Shown: positions 35,720 through 45,526 of the stretch, one piece after another | Position numbering within the stretch: position 1 is the first letter of the stretch | Layout of the letters: each line of letters begins with the position of its first letter | DNA from: Takifugu bimaculatus | Taxonomy: Eukaryota > Chordata > Actinopteri > Tetraodontiformes > Tetraodontidae | DNA: 64,000 nucleotides | Reading direction: 5' to 3' | Assembly (NCBI GenBank): GCA_004026145.2 | Contig: CP034983.1 | Location: 14,773,199 to 14,837,198, forward strand | Program-made: the position numbers and the translations under genes | The notes under the pieces: model-generated | Database searches by the model: none | The model's input: only the letters and a program-made list of their open reading frames with translations | What the model was told of the DNA's origin: nothing

Positions 35720-38360
35720 TGCTCGGAGGTTAAGGCCACTGACTGTGAAGTGTTCAGGGGGCTGAATGAGAACAAGCGCTTGCTGAACTGCTCGTACGTG
35801 AGTCACCCCAAGATGAAAACTTACATGCAGAGGATGTCAGATCGGTGGGATCTTTGAAACGCAGCTTGCAGCCTGATGTTCCACCGTGTGTTCTGCAACT
35901 GCTCCCACAGCTAAATCCTGAAGAGAGGCAACGCCACGGCCACATGGGAGCCCCAATTAGGCCAGCAAGTAATGAGATGGCCTAAGAAATAAGGTTAACA
36001 TGAGATTGGACGCCTGAAACTTCCGTAGTTTGTTACCGAGAGAGAGTGAAGTACAGTCTGAAGGGAGGAACGTAGTACTACAGTCATTATATTTACAGTC
36101 CATCAGCAGTGGTCCTCAGGCCACTTGGCCACCAAGACCAGCATCCAAGGTCAAGGTCACATGGAGGGAGTGAACCAGCCACCACGACAACTACGTAATG
36201 TGGTTGCACAAGTCTGCAGACCTTCCTATGTTGATGTGACTGTTTTCACAACTAAATAGTTCCTAATTTTGCAAAACACTCACTCTGTTCCCTGAAAAGA
36301 GGTTGAAACTGTGAAGAATCAGGTTGGTGTTCTTCAGAATAGGATAATGACTTTCGTGACTTTGGCTGAGAGGTTCCTTGTCCTACGTCGTAGTCCTGCA
36401 GGCCGCTGCCAACTCGCCCCCGCAGCCGATTGGCTCCGGCCCGGCGGAGGGGTTATTACACCGCAGCAGTGTGGCCTGATGGGAAATGTTAGGGCAGCGA
36501 AGCAGCTTCTAGTCATTCAACCGTGACTCCTACAGTCAAAACGCACATTTAAATTTTGTGGTGGATTGGTTAGCACCTCCTGCAGAAGTGTGTACGTGCA
36601 CAGATGCACATCTGGGCTCCTCAGACGTTTGCTCAGGACCCAGACTTCATGCTTAGTAACCTCAACACAAGCTTTAAAGGCTGGGCTGCAAATGGCCTCA
36701 TGGCTCACTACACACTCAAAGGTGTGAGTCTGAGCTTCCAAAAGGGGTCACTCCTATTTTCTGAAATTGTCCTGCTGGGATGCCATTTTGGACAAGTGTC
36801 CACTCTGTCAAGAGGACGGGTTTAAAATGAAAACATTGTATTTCGGGGACGAAGGCGGCCTGCAGTGTATCGAAGAAGACAAACACTTCCTGGGGGTGTC
36901 ACAAAGACAGGAGACGGCTGATAAAGCACAGAATGAGTCAAAATGGCTGCAGTGACCCCATGTTCACCTTACAGGACATAATATGACAATCAGGACCAAC
37001 TGTTCATGCTTCTGGGTTTCTCTAAAGATAAACTAATATTTGGTTACGGTCAGATGGGAAACAGGGTTCCGGTCAATGAAATTCTGTTCAGGTAAATATG
37101 TGTGATTCTTACAAATCAGAAAAAAAGAATGGAGATAAAAAGAAGTTTCTTCTGTCAACAATGACCTGAACAAAAGCAAAAGAAGGTCCTGGTTCTGGAA
37201 CGACCCGCTTGAGAGACCCTGGATCTGAAGCGCGATCATCTGTGAGGTGGCCTCTGGACAGCTGTGAAGAGGCGATACAACCCAACTGGAGGGTCCCCCA
37301 CATGAGCCTGGTCCTGCTCAAGGTTTCTTCCTGCCACTGTTGCTTGTTGGGGGTCCGGCTCTGGGATTCTAACAGACGCTGATAACTAAAGACGAACTGA
37401 ACCGGAGCTGACCTGACCTGACAGACAGCCCATATATGAAAAGGTGTTTCAGCAGAGGCTCAGTTTGAGGGTGTATGCACACAAGCCGCCTTTAAATACA
37501 TGTTTTTAAAGTTTTGTTTTCATCCACATTAAAAAGGAGGAAAACCTTCTGACATGTTCTCACACGCGTTTCAACAGGAAAAGGACACTTTTTCTAATCA
37601 TTACCTCATCCAGCGTCACATTTAATTAAGAGATTGAGCTAAGTGGCTGAAGGAAATTAAAAAAAAAAATCAGACACAATGTTCTGTTTGCATGTTTAGC
37701 TGAAGGTCCGAAACCACCTTAGTCTCTCTGCTCAATTTCACCTGTGACAGGTGTTTGTTTTCAGAGCAGAAGCTCCTTCTCAGGTTAACGTGAGCAAACC
37801 AATGAGAAACCAACCAACCAAAACACATTTTTACAGTCTGAACTAGAATGATGGGCGAAACATCTGTTGTCTCCAGGTTTGAGAAGATGACCACGGTGAC
37901 CAACATCCTGCTGCTGAACCTGGTCTTGTCCTCCATGATCTTCATGAGCAGCCTTCCCTTCATGGCTCTACATGCAGCTCTCCAACTGGATCTTTGGTGA
38001 CGTCATGTGCAGGATTGTTGGAGGGATGTACTACCTGGGCATCTACAGCTCCGTCCTCTTCCTGACCCTCCTCACCTTCGACCGGCACCTTGCAGTCGTC
38101 TACTCTTTGAGTGTCTCACGGATGAGGAACCTGAGATATGCCGTCATCTCCTGCGTGGTGGTGTGGCTGGTCAGCGTTCTGGCATGTGTCAACAAGATGA
38201 TACTTCACACCGCATTCCTCCATTCTGCTGAAAAAAGAATGTACTGTGATGAATATCCTCTCAGCTCACCTTACCATTCGCAGCTGATGGCAGCTGGGTT
38301 TTACATGCAGCTTTTTCTTTTCTTGCTCGTTCCTCTGGCCATCATCATCTACTGCTACGT
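35429..38360 (+). CDS. chemokine-receptor-like class A GPCR, 3' end lost in gap
   Basis: Seven-transmembrane receptor of the chemokine receptor type, closest in feel to XCR1/CCR proteins. Exon 1 (35429-35607) encodes a Tyr- and acid-rich N-terminus (TYDYYDYND, as in sulfated chemokine receptors), an N-terminal Cys and TM1 up to GGNWLVLVVLHR. Its gtgagt donor splits an Arg codon. Exon 2 starts at 37877 and encodes TM2 (NILLLNLVLSS), DVMCRIVGG with the ECL1 Cys, TM3 ending in FDRHLAVVY (DRY variant DRH), TM4, the ECL2 Cys in MYCDEY, and TM5. A one-base frame change lies near 37968, between LPFMAL and YMQLSNWIFGD. The sequence stops at the 100-N gap within or just after TM5, so TM6, TM7 and the tail are missing. 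What follows the gap is retroelement sequence, and any frame joining the two is an artefact. Confidence 0.8.
35676..35720. repeat. TG / GA microsatellite in GPCR intron
   Basis: gtgtgt followed by gagaga. Confidence 0.85.
35721..37286. other. GPCR intron, unique sequence
   Basis: No additional exon seen. Short open frames have no family features. Confidence 0.4.
37287..37402 (+). mobile_element. fragment of an L2/CR1-like LINE 3' end
   Basis: gagcctggtcctgctcaagg and ttcttcctg...ccactgttgcttg match, with an internal deletion, the 3' untranslated part of the LINE at 58073-60715 (there on the minus strand at about 58100-58250). It is a short dead fragment in the GPCR intron. Confidence 0.7.
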
Positions 38361-38460
38361 NNNNNNNNNNNNNNNNNNNNNNNNNNNNNNNNNNNNNNNN
38401 NNNNNNNNNNNNNNNNNNNNNNNNNNNNNNNNNNNNNNNNNNNNNNNNNNNNNNNNNNNN
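38361..38460. other. assembly gap (100 N)
   Basis: Placeholder gap between the GPCR exon and the first Penelope-like copy. It also marks the boundary between gene-bearing sequence and telomere-associated sequence, so the join itself is suspect. Confidence 0.95.
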
Positions 38461-40125
38461 ATAAACAAGAAACAACATAAATACCTGATGGGGAATCCAC
38501 AGCCCAGGGCCAGACTTTTTTATTTACTCCCTAAAATCCATAAGGATCCGGCCAAGTGGAGCAGGCCGCACATCATTCCTCCGGGCCGCCCTATTGTGAG
38601 TGATTGTGATAGTGAAACTTACCACACGGCGGAGTACATTGATTACTTTTTAAATCCCCTCTCATGCAAACACCCCTCATACATTCAGGATACTTACGAC
38701 TTCATCCAAAAAGTCTCCAAATTGCACGTTCCCTCCAATTCATTTTTATTCACCCTGGACATTGACAGCCTGTATACAAATATTGACATAAATGAAGGCA
38801 TCCAGGCGGTGAAAAACATTTTCTCTAAATTCCCAAATAAAAAACGACCGGAAAAGGAGCTTCTCCAACTCCTTGATATTAATTTGAGACGAAACGATTT
38901 TCAATTTGATAACAAATTTTATTTACAAATAAGGGGACGGCAATGGGCAAAAAATTTGCACCAGCCTACGCCAACATTTTTATGGCTGAGTGGGAGACAT
39001 CGGCGTTGGCGGCTTGCAGAAAAAAGCCCTTACATTATTTTAGGTACCTGGATGACATTTGGGGTGTTTGGCATCACACACAGGAGGAGTTTGGGGAATT
39101 CCTCAATTCACTCAACCGGCACAATCCATCCATCAAACTTAAGTCCACCATAAACAGTGGGTCGGTGGACTTCCTGGACACAACCACATTTAAAGGGGAG
39201 AAATTTAACGCCACGAATAACCTTGATGTAAAGGTGTTCTTTAAGGAAACTGACTCACATGCACTACTGCATAGGAGCAGTTTCCATCGCAAACATATTT
39301 TAAAGGCCTGCTAAAATCTCAACTATTGAGATTCCACAGGATATGTACGCTCCGGGGAGATTTCTTGGAGGCCACCAGGACACTGTTCCGGGCTCTCTCC
39401 ACCAGAGGATACTCGAGGTCCTTCAGGAGACAGGCTCTCAGAGAGTTCCTCGAGGCAAAGCCGGTCCATGTGTCCTCTGTAGTTCCCCTGGTGACGACAT
39501 ATTCCTTTCCGGCCACCCTACTTATGAAAAACATCAAAAACAATTTTTCAAAAATCCTGAGCAACCACTCCACCTTCTCGGACTGCAGAATCATCGCGGC
39601 ATATAGAAAAACAAAAACTTACGGGACCTGCTGGTCAAGGCCAAAATAAGGCCTCTTCCGACGGCAGTGTCCCGAAGCCGCGGTGAATTCTACAAACACA
39701 GAGTGTGGATACGGAGCCAGGTACACAAAGATGTTTTTAAGGGGGAAACCCATGGAAGTCCCCACACAAGAAATTGTGTTTACCTGATCACTTGCGGGGT
39801 GTGTGGCATTCAGTATGTTGGGGAGACCAGAAACACCCTCCTCCTGCGGTTTACCCAACATAGATATAACATACTTAGAAAAAAGGAAACCCACACCCCG
39901 CTGGTGAATCATTTCTAAACCACGGATGGCCGTCGCTTCAAGCAACGGTCATTGACATGACCCCATGTGGTCCACTGTCCAGCGGATCCGTGCTGAACGG
40001 CGCTGGATCCTTAAATTGGGCACACAAGTTCCGGGGGGCCTGAACCTAAAATGAGCCGATCCAGGCCTGACATAAGTGATGGCCCGTGCACGGAACTCTG
40101 ACGCCGCTTCGCGGCGCCAGAGTTC
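38461..40125 (+). mobile_element. Penelope-like element, copy 1 (partial: RT and GIY-YIG)
   Basis: From its first base this copy matches copy 2 at 44119 onward, with very few differences. It begins inside the reverse transcriptase (LLPKIHKDP), contains RPIVSDCDS, TLDIDSLYTNI and YLDDIWGVW, and continues to the GIY-YIG endonuclease (VYLITCGVCGIQYVGET and FTQHRYNI). It ends with the same 33-nt hairpin at 40093-40125. It lacks one A near 38931 and one C near 39915 relative to copy 2, so it is frame-broken. It is intact at about 39830, where copy 2 is broken. The 5' part is lost in the gap. Confidence 0.9.
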
Positions 40126-40390
40126 CTAACCTTAAAAACCTTACCTAGCCAGCGCCTCCAATGTCTTGGTCCGGGATCGGTTTCGATGGGTCATCAGCCC
40201 CCTGGAAAACAGATCAAAAAGGGAAAATAAAGAAACAACAATTGAACAAGGAACGCTGTCATTCGCTTTGGAGTCTTTCAGCTTCCATGATGCTGACTAG
40301 ACAGAAAAACTGTCCTTCTTGGGATCTTAATTTCCCTTTCCCTTTGAAATTCGAGAAACCCAGTCTCCTCATTCCTGACGCCACCTCTAA
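40126..40390. other. unique spacer after Penelope-like copy 1
   Basis: After the shared end ctaaccttaaaaacct, copy 1 continues into about 250 bp not seen after copy 2. No gene recognised. It runs into aaccccaaccctaacc. Confidence 0.5.
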
Positions 40391-41109
40391 CCAACCCCAA
40401 CCCTAACCCCAACCCTAACCAAAAAAAGAAAAAAAAAAAAGAACAAAAAGAAAAAGAACAAAAACAGAAAAAAGAAAAAGAAAAAAAAACAAAAAAAAAA
40501 ACAGAAAAAAAAAAAAAAAATAAAAAAAAAAAAAAAAGAAAAAGAAAAAAAAAGAACAGAAAAAGAAAACAAAAACAAAAAAATAAAAAAAAAGAAAACG
40601 AACAAAAAACAAGAAAAATAAAAAAGAAAAAAAAAAAAAAAAAAAAAAAACAACCAGAAACCAGAAAACAGAAAAACTAACAAAAACAATAAAAAAAACA
40701 AAAAACAAAAAAAAAAAAAGAAAAATAAAAACCCAACACAAAAAATAAAACAACCCTAACCTAAAAACAAAAAAAAACCGAAACAACTAAAAATAACACA
40801 AACCTAACAACTAACCCTAACCCAAAACAAACCCTAACCCTAACCCAACCCCTAACCCTAACCCCTAACCCTAACCCTAAACCCAACCCCAACCCCTAAC
40901 CCTAACCCCAACCCTAACCCCAACCCTAACCCAACCCCTAACCCCAACCCCTAACCCTAACCCCTAACCGAACCCAACACCTAACCCTAACCCTAACCCT
41001 AACCCACAGCCCCTAACCCTAACCCAACCCCCTAACCCCCCAACCCCCTAACACCCCTAACCCTAACCCTAACCCCAACCCCTAACCCTAACCCCACCCT
41101 TTAACCTAC
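40391..41109. repeat. A-rich tract and CCCTAA-type telomeric repeat
   Basis: Short ccctaacc start, then about 370 bp of almost pure A with G and C interruptions. Degenerate CCCTAA and CCCCTAA repeats fill about 40800-41105. The plus strand carries the C-rich strand, the orientation of a left chromosome end. Confidence 0.9.
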
Positions 41110-41495
41110 CCCCCCATTCTGAGGACAGGGAGACAAACTTACACACAAAAAGAGGAAAAACAGCCAATTTGGGGACAGGAGAGTACATAAATTAATTTTT
41201 TTTTAAAAAATTTAACAAACAACTAATTGGATTTAACACATAAGGATTACAAGAATTTAAATTAAAAAACAAACAAAAGGAAAACACATAATTTGGACTA
41301 TTGGAGATTTCCTAATACTTGGAAAATTGGAGCAAGAAAATCTTCGAAAAACTTCCTCCACACTCCGCCCCCTGACCGGAGTTTACAAAAGCCCCATTCA
41401 GGCGGGAGCTTAGTACCTACCTTGAAAATTTGAAGCAGACACATCAGGAAATCGAACGGAGATATAGCATAGATAGCAATAGCAAAACGAGCTAA

Positions 41496-41560
41496 GCCTG
41501 AAGAAGGTTCTTTTCGGACCGAAACGTTGCAACAAATAGCTCGTTTTCGATTAAAAAATT
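41496..41560 (+). ncRNA. hammerhead-like structured motif in the element leader
   Basis: acgagcta at the 5' side is perfectly complementary to tagctcgt about 50 nt later. Between them lie cctgaaga, a 5-bp hairpin (ggttc with ggacc), then cgaaac and the palindrome gttgcaac. CUGANGA followed by a helix and GAAAC is the hammerhead ribozyme core, and such ribozymes are known in Penelope-like elements. Here one extra A precedes helix II and helix III is poor, so self-cleavage is uncertain. Confidence 0.4.
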
Positions 41561-41584
41561 CGGAAAAAACTTACCAACTTCTAC

Positions 41585-41806
41585 ATGGCGGAGTACAGAA
41601 ACGATGACGGGTGGATTCTGGTGTCTCGAGGGCGCAAGCGGAATCAACATCGCCGCCGCCCCGAGCCTCCCAATCCCAGCCGTCATGACTGGCTCCGCCA
41701 TGATGGCAGGGAACCGTTGCTCCGGAGGCGGAACACCGCAACGGACGTGACGGGGGACCGTACCGGAGCCGGGAACGTCGCAGCTACGCCTCGGTTACGA
41801 GGATGA
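41585..41806 (+). CDS. Penelope-like element ORF1 N-terminal part, basic
   Basis: Starts MAEYRNDDGWILVSRGRKRN and is rich in Arg and Asn with no known fold. It overlaps the next frame at ATGA (41803-41806). The overlapping frame reads RRSYASVTRM just upstream of its own ATG, so the two probably form one ORF split by a small indel. The charge suggests nucleic-acid binding, in the manner of other retroelement ORF1 proteins. This is inference only. Confidence 0.5.
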   Translation: MAEYRNDDGWILVSRGRKRNQHRRRPEPPNPSRHDWLRHDGREPLLRRRNTATDVTGDRTGAGNVAATPRLRG

Positions 41807-42696
41807 GTAGCAGACGGGATGATTATGCCCCGCAACAACGCTTCCAGAAGCGAGGCTTCCAGCCGCAATTTTTTGAACCGCGGGGACGTTACTCGGCCCC
41901 GCACAATTATCATAAAAATCGCAACGCGCGTTCATATAACAGGGGGAACGCTGCAATGCGACAAAACACAAATAATCGGACAACCACTAACAAAAATAAA
42001 CCTAAATCTGATGACCCAGATTTTGGTCTTAAAATTCGAACCATGTTTAAAATAATTAAAATTACCCATCATCTTAAAATCACTTTGGCTGAACAGTCCC
42101 CTCCCACCATCAGAAAAATGTCTATAAACCTGGCAAACACAATAAAACCTGCAAATCCTAATCAGAGAACAAGTCTTTTATTAGAGGGGAATGCCAGGAA
42201 CTGGGAGGCAACCACCATGATGATCCTCCGGGATCATTATATGTATGAACTGGAGTTGGAGCTGGGGGCGCTCGCCCAGTTGTCACTCCAGGGATGGGAG
42301 GGACCTTTCCAGATTGCCTCCATTTGGGCAAAACGGAACCTGGGCAAACGGCTCCATGGGGAGACTCTGGAGCAGGCACAGGCACACATCATTGCCAGAA
42401 TGGGAGGTGAGGGGACAATCGGTCCTGCGCCGCCGTCACCCTCTCTCTCCTCCCCTCCTCCTCCTGCTGCAGATCCACCTGCTTTACAGATGGCCAATGA
42501 CACTGAAACAACACCAGTGGACAAACACACAGTTACAGTTGAGGTGCATCAACCACCAAACAATTGGAACTGGTTCCCACATCACCTGCTCCACCCAGAT
42601 CCGTTCAAAGGTGTCAGTTGGCACGGAAACGGAGGAATCAGGAGGATGGTCACCTATAAGAGAGGAAAATCTCTTAGACATCCCAGCCCAAAATAA
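41803..42696 (+). CDS. Penelope-like element ORF1, RNA-binding-like protein
   Basis: The first 70 residues are Arg, Gln, Asn and Tyr rich (RRDDYAPQQRFQKRGFQPQF) and probably disordered and RNA-binding. A helical part follows (LKIRTMFKIIKITHHLKI to ELELGALAQLSLQGWEGPF), then a Pro/Ser-rich linker. I know no named domain for it. A competing frame (42245-42769) reads more protein-like from about 42630 (GGWSPIREENLLDIPAQ), so the true ORF probably changes frame there and continues into the SGNH region. Confidence 0.6.
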   Translation: MSSRRDDYAPQQRFQKRGFQPQFFEPRGRYSAPHNYHKNRNARSYNRGNAAMRQNTNNRTTTNKNKPKSDDPDFGLKIRTMFKIIKITHHLKITLAEQSPPTIRKMSINLANTIKPANPNQRTSLLLEGNARNWEATTMMILRDHYMYELELELGALAQLSLQGWEGPFQIASIWAKRNLGKRLHGETLEQAQAHIIARMGGEGTIGPAPPSPSLSSPPPPAADPPALQMANDTETTPVDKHTVTVEVHQPPNNWNWFPHHLLHPDPFKGVSWHGNGGIRRMVTYKRGKSLRHPSPK

Positions 42697-42783
42697 CCCA
42701 CCACAGCCACAGAGAACCCCCCGTTCAGCCCACCTACCTACTACGGTAACCCTCCTTCCCCTAAGCTAAACCCCTGCTGCGTA

Positions 42784-43530
42784 GTGGAGACGGACTCCAT
42801 CTTGGATGCTCCGATAGAAACGGAGCTGCTCATTGACCTGAGCGAGCAGAAATTGGTCCCTTTGCCCTCACCAGTGGAGGGCACTGGACAGATGGCCAGG
42901 AGGCTCAGGTCAGCGGTGCAAAGTAAGCTCAAAATGGATGTTAAAAAACCCCCCCAACAACCTTACTCACCTGAACCGGAGACACGCAGAGCCACCAGAC
43001 ACATCCACACAAATAACAAAATGCAGGATTGGGGCCTGAGCGTCACTAAAAAGTGGCTTATTCTGGGGGACTCCAATCTGAGCAGGTTCCCCCCATTCAC
43101 AAATGACCAACTGCAGGTGGAGAGTTACCCAGGGGCAAACCTTAGGCATGCACAGGAGATCATAAAAAAGGCCACAGTCTACACAGAGGTGGAGCACGTC
43201 ATCTTGGCCTTTGGCCTTAACAATCGCTCTCAGAAGGAAAGACTCACCTTGTCTGCCCAAATGAGAGCGGCGGTCGAAACGGCAGATGAGCGCTTTCCCA
43301 GCGCGGGGATTTGGGTGCCGCTGGTTAACTTTTCCAGTCTCCTCCCTGCAAAAGAACAAAGAAACCTTAAATTTCTAAATTCACAAATTAGGAAAAAACT
43401 GTCTCTTCATCCCTCTTTTACCTTCCCATCTCTTCTCAACGATCAATGACCACGTCCATTGGACGAGGGCCACAGCCAGAAACATGCTCCAACACTGGTT
43501 TGACCATGTAAACTGCCAGACCCCATAAGC
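42784..43530 (+). CDS. SGNH-hydrolase-like domain encoded within the Penelope-like element
   Basis: The frame at 42784-43449 begins with an acidic/Pro-rich segment, then KKWLILGDSNLSRFP (block I, GDS with the nucleophile Ser). YPGANLRHAQEII carries the Gly of block II, and HVILAFGLNN is a block III-like G-x-N-N. After a frame change near 43435 the adjacent frame gives DHVHWTRATARNMLQHW, which supplies the D-x-x-H (block V) with HWT and ends with TAA at about 43528. S, G, N and D/H are therefore all present. SGNH/GDSL enzymes are esterases. Comparable esterase domains are known in ORF1 proteins of CR1-clade LINEs. Upstream of a Penelope-type RT this is unusual. Activity and substrate are unknown. 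Confidence 0.65.
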
Positions 43531-43566
43531 CTGCCTTTTCAGGAGGGGTCTAAAAACGTCATTGTT

Positions 43567-43857
43567 TTGGCTAAGAAATTTAAATTAACAAAACCACAAT
43601 TCAAATTATTAAACAGGGGACTCACATTTATCCCAACACAAGGGACCAACAAGGATCTCCTGGAGCAGGCTAGATGGGACCTGCAGCAATACCACAGGAG
43701 ACTTAAATTGGCATCCCATTTTCAAAATAGCGGAATGGATGGTGATTCTGAGCCCCCACCGTTCACTCCCAGATCCACTTGGACTCCGTCCATGGACACA
43801 CTGCCCCCAGAAGTCCAGACGCTGATCACAGCTGGACAAACAATATTTCGACCATAA
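43567..43857 (+). CDS. N-terminal extension of the Penelope-like RT protein
   Basis: LNRGLTFIPTQGTNKDLLEQ and DLQQYHRRLKLASHF match the conserved start of Penelope-like RT proteins (short-range motif GLxFxPT then D...RRLRL). The frame is lost near 43830. The next frame then reads LDKQYFDHKFRPC directly into the RT frame, so both belong to one protein. Confidence 0.75.
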   Translation: MAKKFKLTKPQFKLLNRGLTFIPTQGTNKDLLEQARWDLQQYHRRLKLASHFQNSGMDGDSEPPPFTPRSTWTPSMDTLPPEVQTLITAGQTIFRP

Positions 43858-43873
43858 ATTCCGGCCCTGCAGG

Positions 43874-45526
43874 GTGATGCCTAACCTTAGCCATGAGGAG
43901 GCCACAGCCCTGCAGGAGCTGAGACAAAATACCAATATTATCATAAAGCCGGCGGACAAAGGCAGCGCAGTGGTAATTATGGACAGGGAACAATACATAT
44001 GGGAAGGCAGGAGACAATTAGAAGATGTGAATTATTACAAAGAATTGGACAAACCTATCTATCTGGAAACAACTAAATTGGTGGAGCAGATCATCAACAA
44101 ATTATTAGAGAAAAAATTTATAAACAAGAAACAACATAAATACCTGATGGGGAATCCACAGCCCAGGGCCAGACTTTTTTATTTACTCCCTAAAATCCAT
44201 AAGGATCCGGCCAAGTGGAGCAGGCCGCACATCATTCCTCCGGGCCGCCCTATTGTGAGTGATTGTGATAGTGAAACTTACCACACGGCGGAGTACATTG
44301 ATTACTTTTTAAATCCCCTCTCATGCAAACACCCCTCATACATTCAGGATACTTACGACTTCATCCAAAAAGTCTCCAAATTGCACGTTCCCTCCAACTC
44401 ATTTTTATTCACCCTGGACATTGACAGCCTGTATACAAATATTGACATAAATGAAGGCATCCAGGCGGTGAAAAACATTTTCTCTAAATTCCCAAATAAA
44501 AAACGACCGGAAAAGGAGCTTCTCCAACTCCTTGATATTAATTTGAGACGAAACGATTTTCAATTTGACAACAAATTTTATTTACAAATAAAGGGGACGG
44601 CAATGGGCAAAAAATTTGCACCAGCCTACGCCAACATTTTTATGGCTGAGTGGGAGACATCGGCGTTGGCGGCTTGTGGAAAAAAGCCCTTACATTATTT
44701 TAGGTACCTGGATGACATTTGGGGTGTTTGGCATCACACACAGGAGGAATTTGGGGAATTCCTCAATTCACTCAACCGGCACAATCCATCCATCAAACTT
44801 AAGTCCACCATAAACAGTGGGTCGGTGGACTTCCTGGACACAACCACATTTAAAGGGGAGAAATTTAACGCCACGAATAACCTTGATGTAAAGGTGTTCT
44901 TTAAGGAAACTGACTCACATGCACTACTGCATCGGAGCAGTTTCCACCCTAAACATATTTTTAAAGGCCTGCTAAAATCTCAACTATTGAGATTCCACAG
45001 GATATGTACGCACCAGGGAGATTTCATGGAGGCCACCAGGACACTGTTCCGGGCTCTCTCCACCAGAGGATACTCGAGGTCCTTCAGGAGACAGGCTCTC
45101 AGAGAGTTCCTCGAGGCAAAGCCGGTCCATGTGTCCTCTGTAATTCCCCTGGTGACGACATATTCCTTTCCGGCCACCCTACTTATGAAAAACATCAAAA
45201 ACAATTTTTCAAAAATCCTGAGCAACCACTCCACCTTCTCGGACTGCAGAATCATCGCGGCATATAGAAAAAACAAAAACTTACGGGACCTGCTGGTCAA
45301 GGCCAAAATAAGGCCTCTTCCGATGGCAGTGTCCCGAAGCCGCGGTGAATTCTACAAACACAGAGTGTGGATACGGAGCCAGGTACACAAAGATGTTTTT
45401 AAGGGGGAAACCCATGGAAGTCCCCACACAAGAAATTGTGTTTACCTGATCACTTGCGGGGTGTGTGGCATTCAGTATGTTGGGGAGACCAGAAAACACC
45501 CTCCTCCTGCGGTTTACCCAACATAG
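43874..45526 (+). CDS. Penelope-like reverse transcriptase and GIY-YIG endonuclease
   Basis: The enzyme copies element RNA into DNA at a nick made by its own endonuclease. NIIIKPADKGSAVVIMDR opens the finger region. LLPKIHKDP, RPIVSDCDSETYH and FTLDIDSLYTNI (first catalytic Asp) follow. GTAMGKKFAPAYANIF and RYLDDIWGVW (YLDD catalytic pair) complete the palm. DFLDTT and the thumb region come next. The endonuclease begins VYLITCGVCGIQYVGET at about 45440. An extra A in the AAAA run near 45493 breaks the frame, and the rest is in the frame 45465-45719. The apparent start at 43874 is internal; the true N-terminus is the previous entry. Confidence 0.9.
   Translation: MMPNLSHEEATALQELRQNTNIIIKPADKGSAVVIMDREQYIWEGRRQLEDVNYYKELDKPIYLETTKLVEQIINKLLEKKFINKKQHKYLMGNPQPRARLFYLLPKIHKDPAKWSRPHIIPPGRPIVSDCDSETYHTAEYIDYFLNPLSCKHPSYIQDTYDFIQKVSKLHVPSNSFLFTLDIDSLYTNIDINEGIQAVKNIFSKFPNKKRPEKELLQLLDINLRRNDFQFDNKFYLQIKGTAMGKKFAPAYANIFMAEWETSALAACGKKPLHYFRYLDDIWGVWHHTQEEFGEFLNSLNRHNPSIKLKSTINSGSVDFLDTTTFKGEKFNATNNLDVKVFFKETDSHALLHRSSFHPKHIFKGLLKSQLLRFHRICTHQGDFMEATRTLFRALSTRGYSRSFRRQALREFLEAKPVHVSSVIPLVTTYSFPATLLMKNIKNNFSKILSNHSTFSDCRIIAAYRKNKNLRDLLVKAKIRPLPMAVSRSRGEFYKHRVWIRSQVHKDVFKGETHGSPHTRNCVYLITCGVCGIQYVGETRKHPPPAVYPT

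Noticed and set aside
37972..39153. Single frame joining the GPCR to the reverse transcriptase
   Set aside because: Created by translating through 100 N; the gap has no known length, so no fusion can be claimed.
40170..40195. Minus-strand CTGATGA...GAAAC, an exact hammerhead core spacing next to copy 1
   Set aside because: Only six bases separate the two core parts and they cannot form helix II; probably chance.
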